Below are positions 1 to 4,599 of a stretch of 5,941 nt of DNA, in pieces. Under the pieces are notes generated by a model. The model had not been told where the DNA came from. It made no database searches and saw nothing but the letters and a program-made list of their open reading frames with translations. The DNA is from Phycisphaerae bacterium. Lineage in GTDB: Bacteria; Planctomycetota; Phycisphaerae; Sedimentisphaerales; Anaerobacaceae. A program made the translations under genes and the position numbers. The stretch is taken from NCBI GenBank assembly GCA_030630315.1, contig DAOVNI010000114.1:1-5941 (forward strand). Reading direction: 5' to 3'. Position 1 is the first letter of the stretch; each line of letters starts with the position of its first letter.

Positions 1-168
1 AAACTTGAGGGGTCTATCGCTCAAAAGATTCTTTATCTCTTCGAAATCCGGTTCTGGTGTCGCAACAGTTTCTGAAGCTGGTTCCACAAGAAAAGCTGGC
101 CCTAAAAAAATCTCGCAATGCTCCGCCCCATTCCCTTGGGCAATTGTTTGAGCCATTTCTTTACTCAT
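1..168 (-). CDS. Partial hypothetical protein (N-terminal 56 residues)
   Basis: Reading the minus strand from the ATG at 168-166 gives an open frame of 56 codons that runs off the left edge of the window. The start is well supported: a perfect AGGAGG Shine-Dalgarno lies at 182-177, 8 nt before the ATG. The visible protein starts MSKEMAQTIAQGNGAEHCEI, continues through a short hydrophobic stretch (FLGPAFLV) and becomes acidic and proline-rich. I see no signal peptide or membrane segment and do not recognise a family. Its first 8 bases overlap the end of the upstream DUF6941-like gene (ATGAGTAA shared in different frames), so the two are almost certainly co-transcribed and translationally coupled. 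The function is unknown, and only the 5' part is visible. Confidence 0.75.
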   Translation of the reverse strand, partial: MSKEMAQTIAQGNGAEHCEIFLGPAFLVEPASETVATPEPDFEEIKNLLSDRPLKF

Positions 169-610
169 TACTTTTTCCTCCTGTGGGCAGTTTTATCTGC
201 CTACAAACAACCCTACGCTCCCCAAGAAATTCTTTTCCCGCATAAATTTGGAATCTATACTCTCCGGAATGTGGAAACACGATCCCACCGATGTCAAACG
301 TCAAATTCGCAACTTCTCTTACATCCCTGAATTTATGCTCAACCGTCGCCTCAAAAAGCGTTTTGTCCTCCTCCTGTACATCTACCAACCTTACTGTTAT
401 TCTCGCCTTGCCATGGCCATTTGTTAGTTGACAGAAAAAAGCAAGTCGCCTGTGTATAGCCGGATATTTTGGGGCGCTAATTGTTTCATAAGCGCCTATG
501 ATGCTTGGCTTACCGGTTATACGGTCAATAATAACCCAATCGCAAATAATGACCGATAACAAAACAGGCGGCGGTAGTTTTTGGATTTCTTCTTCTGACA
601 TCGGCAACAT
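161..610 (-). CDS. DUF6941-like conserved hypothetical protein
   Basis: This is a 149-residue soluble protein with no signal peptide or membrane segment. After a short acidic leader (about residues 1-16), residues 17-60 read like the DUF6941 pattern as I recall it from planctomycete proteins: a VIICDWVIIDRITGK stretch, then IIGAYETISAPKYPAIHRRL. The rest alternates short beta-strand-like stretches (ITVRLVDV, FEATVEHKF, LTFDIGGIVFP, GEYRFQIYAG), which suggests a beta-sandwich. The biochemical role is unknown. The first ATG is at 610; a second in-frame ATG at 601 (MSEEEIQ) is equally plausible, because neither has a clear Shine-Dalgarno. A strong promoter ends only 6 nt before the first ATG. 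The gene's last bases carry the Shine-Dalgarno of the next gene, which overlaps it by 8 bp. The family call is from memory of the motif pattern, not a search. Confidence 0.8.
   Translation of the reverse strand: MLPMSEEEIQKLPPPVLLSVIICDWVIIDRITGKPSIIGAYETISAPKYPAIHRRLAFFCQLTNGHGKARITVRLVDVQEEDKTLFEATVEHKFRDVREVANLTFDIGGIVFPHSGEYRFQIYAGKEFLGERRVVCRQIKLPTGGKSNE
177..182 (-). promoter_or_regulatory. Ribosome binding site of the leftmost partial gene
   Basis: AGGAGG on the minus strand, 8 nt before the ATG at 168. It lies inside the last codons of the DUF6941-like gene and fixes the start of the downstream gene. It is the only perfect Shine-Dalgarno in the window. Confidence 0.8.
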
Positions 611-615
611 AATAC

Positions 616-643
616 ATTATATATTTTTTTCGGCAATAGTCAA
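616..643 (-). promoter_or_regulatory. Sigma-70-type promoter of the DUF6941-like gene
   Basis: On the minus strand, TTGACT (643-638) is followed by a 16-bp spacer and a perfect TATAAT (621-616). This matches 11 of 12 consensus positions, though the spacer is one base shorter than the usual 17. Transcription should begin about 6-8 nt after the -10 box, at about 610-608. That falls on the first ATG itself, so the mRNA would be leaderless if translation starts at 610, or would have a leader of about 7-9 nt if it starts at 601. The -35 sits just beyond the ccsA terminus, so this is a separate transcription unit. Confidence 0.72.
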
Positions 644-660
644 GTTTAACTTTTGCTCGG

Positions 661-680
661 AAATTGGTCAAGTGCAATTT
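661..680. repeat. Short inverted repeat between ccsA and the DUF6941 promoter
   Basis: AAATTG (661-666) and CAATTT (675-680) form a perfect 6-bp AT-rich inverted repeat around an 8-base centre, about 20 bp upstream of the -35 box of the promoter at 616-643. The heptamer GTCAAGT occurs in its centre (667-673) and again over the -35 region (639-645), 28 bp apart. It could be an operator or a weak end-of-transcript structure for ccsA; no T-run follows it directly, so I do not call a terminator. Confidence 0.3.
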
Positions 681-741
681 ATGGGTCTTTTAGGCCATCT
701 TAGGCTATTATTAGGAAAAAAGAATAGAAAGAAGCTGTGGG

Positions 742-1533
742 TCACGTTGCGTAGCTGTGCAGCCCGGAGAACAGCCTCGAGAGGTTTGCCCACAGCAGAG
801 TTATCAAAATCGCCGCCATCCCTGCAATGGCCCACGTGCTGTTAATACGCGGGTGTTTCTTGCCGAACATATACCGGAAATGGAAATATCCGACATAGAC
901 CAGCCACGACGCAAGGGACCAGCTTTCTTTCGGGTCCCAGCCCCAGTAATCGCCCCACGCCAGCTTGCCCCACCAGCTGCCTAACACAAGCCCGAGTGTC
1001 AGCAGAGGAAAGCCGGCACAAATCATCCGGTACGTTGCCTGTTCAGGGGGCAGAAGTTTTTCATCGCCGTACGATTTGCAGGCCAGTTGGGAAATCGCCT
1101 GGAAAGTGGCTTTAGCCATAAAGATGTATGACAGCATATAGACCGCAACGTGCGGCACAAACAGCCGGCTTTGAAGCGCCGGCGGCAGTTGCTGTGGCTG
1201 CGCGCTAAAGATAAAGCCGGCAGGGAACAGCGCTATCGCCCCTATAAGCATGTCACCGCAGCCACCGCCTACCCGCAGAATCCGCCGGCAGAACAAGGAA
1301 ACCGGATAACAAATCATACCTAAGCACAGAAATACCTCGAACAGATTCTGCAGCGGCGTATGACGAACGTCATACCAGCGATAACCAAAAGCCAGAGCTG
1401 CAATTATAAACCCGAAGAAGTACAAGATGTGCCCGGCTTTTCGGCGCCGCAGCAAGCTCATCGCGAACGCCGGCAGGTACGCGCCGATAGCAGCGTAAAT
1501 CAGTAGGCCCTGAGTTGTGTATTTAATTTCCAT
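742..1533 (-). CDS. ccsA: CcsA/ResC-type cytochrome c biogenesis (haem handling) protein
   Basis: This is a 263-residue, highly hydrophobic protein of the Cytochrom_C_asm family. CcsA/ResC works with CcsB/ResB in System II to move haem across the membrane and attach it to apocytochrome c. The diagnostic tryptophan-rich WWD region is at residues 187-205, including WGDYWGWDPKESW, followed by membrane segment SLASWLVYVGYFHFR. Candidate conserved haem-coordinating histidines are H58 (in RHTPLQNLFE), H128 (in PHVAVYMLSY) and H259 near the C-terminus. I count about seven or eight hydrophobic segments. Length and ends fit a complete gene. It starts at the ATG at 1533; no good Shine-Dalgarno is visible (GGG lies too far upstream), but a small palindrome ACAATaATTGT (1535-1545) abuts the start. 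No CcsB/ResB gene is present in the window, so the usual partner must lie elsewhere. By eye it is richer in G+C than the upstream three-gene operon. Confidence 0.93.
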   Translation of the reverse strand: MEIKYTTQGLLIYAAIGAYLPAFAMSLLRRRKAGHILYFFGFIIAALAFGYRWYDVRHTPLQNLFEVFLCLGMICYPVSLFCRRILRVGGGCGDMLIGAIALFPAGFIFSAQPQQLPPALQSRLFVPHVAVYMLSYIFMAKATFQAISQLACKSYGDEKLLPPEQATYRMICAGFPLLTLGLVLGSWWGKLAWGDYWGWDPKESWSLASWLVYVGYFHFRYMFGKKHPRINSTWAIAGMAAILITLLWANLSRLFSGLHSYAT

Positions 1534-1584
1534 AACAATAATTGTGACCCTGATTCGAAAGGGATGACCATAAAAAAGAGACTA

Positions 1585-1900
1585 TCAAAAAAGCAAATGT
1601 TCTTCAACAAAATTAACCCGACAAAGCACGGATTTAGATGGTGGCATTTCTACCCGTCGCCGGCACGCCGACGCAATCCCTATTTTTTTGCCTTTGAAAT
1701 TGGGTTTGATTGGGTTTGTATTGGGTTTGTTTTGGGTTTGTTTTGGGTTTGATTGGCTTTGAATTGGGTTTGATTGGGTTTGAATTGGCTTTGTTTTTAC
1801 CAAGTGTCCAATTGGATTTATTTTCATATTCCTTTGTTATATAAGAAGTTGCGTTCATTTGAGCATCCAGTAAATTGGGTTTGTTTTGCATAAAAAGGGG
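1585..1900. repeat. Intergenic repeat-derived block with KPN/QTQ-rich pseudo-frames
   Basis: Several overlapping minus-strand frames here read as low-complexity peptides rich in K, P, N, Q and T (for example NPIKPNSKPIKPKTNPKQTQ), in more than one frame at once. That is what a short nucleotide repeat produces, not what a real gene produces. The block contains the phased TTGGGTTTG array, one isolated TTGGGTTTG copy at 1875-1883, and a GC-rich imperfect inverted repeat (CGTCG 1655-1659, CGACG 1669-1673). I recall similar pseudo-ORFs (starting like MQNKPNLLDAQMN) scattered through Phycisphaerae genomes, which would make this a dispersed repeat. That is memory, not a search. No start codon in it has a credible Shine-Dalgarno, so I annotate no gene. 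The edges are approximate. Confidence 0.5.
1688..1793 (+). repeat. Tandem TTGGGTTTG array with 10/11-bp phasing
   Basis: Nine copies of TTGG(G/C)TTTG followed by one or two A/T bases begin at 1700, 1710, 1721, 1732, 1743, 1753, 1764, 1774 and 1785. The steps are 10, 11, 11, 11, 10, 11, 10 and 11 bp, a mean of 10.6. A degenerate copy (TTGCCTTTG) precedes the array at about 1688. Two copies carry GGC instead of GGG. Because the step alternates between 10 and 11, no reading frame is kept, which argues against coding use. The plus strand is G/T-rich. Confidence 0.85.
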
Positions 1901-1905
1901 TGATT

Positions 1906-1923
1906 TGTAGAGCGTTCTCTACA
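1906..1923. repeat. Perfect 7-bp stem-loop with a competing third arm
   Basis: TGTAGAG (1906-1912) and CTCTACA (1917-1923) form a perfect 7-bp hairpin around the tetraloop CGTT. A second copy of TTGTAGAG follows at 1925-1932, so the middle arm can pair with either side. No T-run follows on either strand. It lies between the KPN/QTQ-like block and the ATACGAA repeats. The role is unknown. Confidence 0.5.
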
Positions 1924-1935
1924 GTTGTAGAGGGC

Positions 1936-1985
1936 ATTTCGTATCTTGTGAAGCGTATCTCGATACGAAAAATACGAAATACGAA
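1936..1985. repeat. ATACGAA direct repeats with matching inverted arms
   Basis: ATACGAA occurs three times (1963-1969, 1972-1978, 1979-1985). The sequence TTTCGTATC at 1937-1945 is the perfect 9-bp inverse complement of GATACGAAA at 1962-1970. A smaller nested hairpin, CGTAT (1954-1958) with ATACG (1963-1967), competes with it. The minus-strand frame here (FRISSFVFRIFRI) has only a TTG start without a Shine-Dalgarno and looks like repeat-derived noise. Confidence 0.5.
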
Positions 1986-2069
1986 GCTCGAAATCCGAAA
2001 CAATCTCAAAATCTAAATGGCCTAAATTCAAAAGTTTGCCTTGATTGCCAAATAAAGGTTTATGTGTGT

Positions 2070-2126
2070 GTATCTGCTGATACTAAGACGTGCGGTTCTC
2101 CGCTAAATACCTGCCATTTCTATGGC
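2070..2126 (-). ncRNA. Candidate structured RNA: three evenly spaced tetraloop hairpins
   Basis: Three perfect hairpins with 4-base loops follow one another. On the plus strand they are GTATC-TGCT-GATAC (2070-2083), GCGG-TTCT-CCGC (2092-2103) and GCCAT-TTCT-ATGGC (2113-2126). Their centres are 21 and 22 bp apart, with linkers of 8 and 9 bases. On the minus strand the loops are AGAA, AGAA and AGCA in transcript order. The promoter at 2134-2161 would start transcription at about 2128-2126, directly at the first hairpin, so the array would form the 5' end of a minus-strand RNA. That RNA could be a short independent RNA or a leader of about 590 nt for ccsA. I see no strong terminator after the third hairpin and recognise no Rfam family. 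Confidence 0.35.
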
Positions 2127-2133
2127 GATTAGT

Positions 2134-2161
2134 ATTATACCAAATTTCGAGCAAAAGTCAA
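2134..2161 (-). promoter_or_regulatory. Sigma-70-type promoter downstream of vsr, facing ccsA
   Basis: TTGACT (2161-2156), a 16-bp spacer and a perfect TATAAT (2139-2134) lie on the minus strand. Both hexamers and the spacer length are identical to those of the promoter at 616-643. It begins a few bases after the vsr terminator candidate and points at the hairpin array and, 600 bp further on, ccsA. It is the best promoter candidate for ccsA; closer to ccsA I see only weak matches. Confidence 0.68.
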
Positions 2162-2163
2162 AT

Positions 2164-2195
2164 AAAAAACGGCCCAAGAAGTGCTTTTTTTGCCG
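2164..2195 (-). terminator. Weak candidate terminator after vsr
   Basis: Immediately after the vsr stop the minus strand has CGGC (2195-2192) that can pair with GCCG (2173-2170), followed by six T residues (2169-2164). The stem is only 4 bp and the loop is 18 bases, so it is a poor intrinsic terminator on its own. A promoter starts right after it, which supports the idea that the operon ends here. Confidence 0.35.
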
Positions 2196-2198
2196 CCT

Positions 2199-2606
2199 TT
2201 ACGCTCCTTTAAGCACATAGCATATCTTCTTTACAACCCCATCCAGGTCTTTTTCTATACTATGCTCCCAGATTCTGATAACCCGCCACCCCATACGCCG
2301 TAATTTTGCAAAATTCCGTTGATCCCTCTTTCGCGTCTCTCCTATCTTATTACGCCAGAACTTGGCCAATGTCTTTTCCCATTGTGGAAACCTGTATCCG
2401 TGCCAAAAATCTCCGTCTAAAAATACCACCACTTTGGCTTTGACGAAAACAATATCCGGCTTGCCCGGCAACTTCCCCGTATGTTTCCTAAACCGAAGCC
2501 CCCTTTTGTGCAATTCAGATCTTACGGCCTTTTCAAGTCCCGTATCCTTTCCCTTAACACACGACATGCAATAACTACGCTGCTTCTGTGTTAGATTATC
2601 CGCCAT
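2199..2606 (-). CDS. vsr: Vsr-family DNA endonuclease (zinc-site-less variant)
   Basis: This is a 135-residue protein of the very-short-patch-repair endonuclease family. Classical Vsr nicks DNA at T:G mismatches left by deamination of 5-methylcytosine at Dcm sites. Family landmarks are MSCVKGKDTGLEKAVR (residues 14-29, E25), LPGKPDIVF (46-54, D51), FLDGDFWHG (62-70, H69), FWRNKIGETRKRDQRN (83-98) and GWRVIRIWEH (106-115). Using the E. coli numbering I recall, E25, D51 and H69 are kept. The structural zinc ligands C66, H71, C73 and C117 are D66, Y71, F73 and I117 here, and positions 63-64 are L-D rather than T-H. It starts at the ATG at 2606, 25 bp after the ATPase stop, with only a weak GAG-type ribosome site, and is the last gene of the operon. 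It may repair damage at sites methylated by the neighbouring enzyme, or act as the cutting partner of the module. Confidence 0.92.
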   Translation of the reverse strand: MADNLTQKQRSYCMSCVKGKDTGLEKAVRSELHKRGLRFRKHTGKLPGKPDIVFVKAKVVVFLDGDFWHGYRFPQWEKTLAKFWRNKIGETRKRDQRNFAKLRRMGWRVIRIWEHSIEKDLDGVVKKICYVLKGA

Positions 2607-2631
2607 GTTCTCAAATAGAGTCGGTCGTCAA

Positions 2632-4599
2632 CTATTCAAAGTCTTCTAGCAAAGCTTTCAGCCGGTCGTCCCTGGGTTCACGAATTGCAAGGGCTTCCAA
2701 AAACTCTTTCCATCCTTCGAGGGCATTACTAATCAAGGTAGCCCAATCCATAGCAAGCATTTTCTCGTCTCTCATCGATTTGATTTTGTCTATCATGACG
2801 GGATCTCGTGCCAAACCGTCGGCAACAATGTACCCCGTAAGTTGGCGGAATCCACTTGCTGTATTAGCTTCGATCACATTTGTCTTTATCGCGCGAAAAT
2901 ACAAATCGTACCGGGACAAATGGTCCACGTCAAGCGTGAGGCCTGGTTGCATGAATTCTATCACAACGAGCTGGTCTCCCGAAGTAAGAACCAAATCCAC
3001 CCGTTTGCCTTCTTTGCCCAAAGGCAAATTATATTTTTTAGCTAATTGAGTGAGAAGTTTCCTCAAAGACTTTTCCTTGGTAAACGTTTGTAATCCGGGT
3101 GAAATCAACCACGGGTACTCGGCAATATAATCTCGTATGGTATTTTCCAGCTCGGCTTTCCCAATAAGCTTCTTCAGGCCCCCAATTGTCAGTATCTTAG
3201 TCTTGACTGCTTCGGCAATGTTAAGCCCTGTCAAGACTTCTTGTTCAATCAAGATGTCCACTAATTGTGTGGCAGAGAAAGATTCAACATCAGCTATTTC
3301 GTCGATTAGCTCATGCAAGCGCCCTTGCTCCCAAGAGGTCAAGACCGCGCTGCCAAGTTCCTCAAACTGGTCGTCGCTCAATGTCTCGATGCTACCGATC
3401 TTTTCTAGAGCTTTTCTTACTGTCTTTGCCTCAGTTTTAGGCAGTTTCCCAAGCCGATCTGCAAATACTAACACCTTTTCTTCTATCTGCTGTCTGCGCT
3501 TCTTAGCACGCCGTGCCTTCCATATTCGCGCAATCTGCTTCACTCGCTCAGCGCCCCAGTCCAAGAGCGCCCGTGTTTCATCATGCTCCCAATTAATCCG
3601 TTGTCTTTCTGTCGTAATAATGTCGTCCTCGAGACTATCTAGATAATCCGCCTGTACTTGGCCGGTTAGATATTCAAGCGCGTGCTGCCCGCTAATACCT
3701 CCCGTCAAATAAAATAAGAATGGTGTTTGCACAAGTTTTCCATTGGCATATACGGCCACACCGCGAAGCTCTTCCTCATCGATTGTTTCAGTATGTAGCA
3801 TAAATCTCCAACGAACTGTGCGTCCGGCGGCAAGTTTTTCTTCTCCCCACCCAGACCCATCATCCTTTGTAATTAAACCACTTGGTTCCTCGTCCTGTTC
3901 GTAGTCCCTAGGAAAGACGAACTGAATGTTTTGCAAATCAACGGACTCAGGGAGTTCGGCTCCGTTTACAAATACGTTGAACTCGGCCTGCTGCTGTAAC
4001 AACAAGAAGCGTCTAGCCATGCTCCGAGGAAAATCGCGCCGTACCTTTTGTTTGAGCCTAATCGCCTGCAGATGAACAGTCGTTCCGTGTACCTCCTTAC
4101 GCTCTTCGTCAGGCCCATCGTATTCGACAACCTTAATTTGTTTCTCTCCAGTTCCGATATAATCGTCCCCCATCAGATCATCTAGGTCCAACTCGAAGAC
4201 CGTCTTCTCCCCAGTCTCTTGGCTAATCGTCTCAATCCGGATGACGCCTGCTATTCCAAAGCCCGCAAATTTTCCTATACCTTTTCTTCCCAGAACGCGT
4301 CTTTTTTTCCCATCAGTCTTTGCTTCAGGATTGTCTGCCCGTCGGTTCCACCCGACATATAAGTACTTGTCTTGACATTCCTCAGGTGTCATCCCAACAC
4401 CGTCATCCTTGATGGTTATTTCGGCTTCGTCTGAAATGCTATCAGGAAGGTTTATATCCACGCGAACGGCATCCGCATCCCAAGCATTCGCTACCAACTC
4501 TGCTATTGCATTGACTGGCCGTTGGTACATTTGTATACCAAGATGCTCTAAAACGCGCCCATGAACCTTGAGCTTAAAGTAATCTGGACATTCTACCAT
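2632..4599 (-). CDS. GHKL (MutL/MORC-like) ATPase with C-terminal PD-(D/E)XK-like domain
   Basis: This is a 655-residue cytosolic protein. The N-terminal Bergerat-fold ATPase shows the N-box AIAELVANAWDAD (31-43; E34, N38), the Mg/ATP motif KDDGVGM (64-70), the lid motif GRKGIGKF (104-111) and HGTTVHL (171-177). This arrangement is seen in HATPase_c_3, MutL, Hsp90 and MORC proteins. A second domain follows (about 190-330), then the ITTERQRINW segment (328-337) and a basic helical linker (about 340-400). Residues about 485-595 resemble DUF4263/Shedu-like nucleases: IAEYPWLISP, then RVDLVL (D535) and VVIEFMQPG (E548), but Met550 stands where Lys is expected. The ATG at 4599 shares its A with the methyltransferase TGA stop, and AGGAAAGGA (4613-4605) is its ribosome site; a GTG one codon earlier (4602) is possible. 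It probably serves as an ATP-gated clamp or switch between methyltransferase and nuclease. That role is an inference. Confidence 0.88.
   Translation of the reverse strand: MVECPDYFKLKVHGRVLEHLGIQMYQRPVNAIAELVANAWDADAVRVDINLPDSISDEAEITIKDDGVGMTPEECQDKYLYVGWNRRADNPEAKTDGKKRRVLGRKGIGKFAGFGIAGVIRIETISQETGEKTVFELDLDDLMGDDYIGTGEKQIKVVEYDGPDEERKEVHGTTVHLQAIRLKQKVRRDFPRSMARRFLLLQQQAEFNVFVNGAELPESVDLQNIQFVFPRDYEQDEEPSGLITKDDGSGWGEEKLAAGRTVRWRFMLHTETIDEEELRGVAVYANGKLVQTPFLFYLTGGISGQHALEYLTGQVQADYLDSLEDDIITTERQRINWEHDETRALLDWGAERVKQIARIWKARRAKKRRQQIEEKVLVFADRLGKLPKTEAKTVRKALEKIGSIETLSDDQFEELGSAVLTSWEQGRLHELIDEIADVESFSATQLVDILIEQEVLTGLNIAEAVKTKILTIGGLKKLIGKAELENTIRDYIAEYPWLISPGLQTFTKEKSLRKLLTQLAKKYNLPLGKEGKRVDLVLTSGDQLVVIEFMQPGLTLDVDHLSRYDLYFRAIKTNVIEANTASGFRQLTGYIVADGLARDPVMIDKIKSMRDEKMLAMDWATLISNALEGWKEFLEALAIREPRDDRLKALLEDFE

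Noticed and set aside
498..845. Plus-strand 115-codon open frame
   Set aside because: It spans antisense DUF6941 coding sequence, the promoter gap and the antisense end of ccsA; the composition changes along it as expected for a chance frame.
1564..1752. Plus-strand 62-codon frame ending in a hydrophobic GFVLGLFWV stretch that could pass for a small membrane or toxin peptide
   Set aside because: The hydrophobic part is simply the TTGGGTTTG repeat translated; there is no ribosome site at its ATG and the 10/11-bp repeat does not keep a frame.
1688..1793. CRISPR-like or telomere-like array
   Set aside because: The units are 10-11 bp with no unique spacers, so it is not a CRISPR; resemblance to telomeric G/T repeats is superficial and it is internal to a gene region.
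1824..2009. Minus-strand 61-codon frame starting MRLFRISSF
   Set aside because: Its start is a TTG without a Shine-Dalgarno and the sequence derives from the ATACGAA and related repeats.
2588..3646. Plus-strand open frames of 153 and 169 codons (2588-3049, 3137-3646)
   Set aside because: They lie antisense inside the well-supported ATPase gene, are serine-rich shadow translations of it, and show no recognisable motif or ribosome site.
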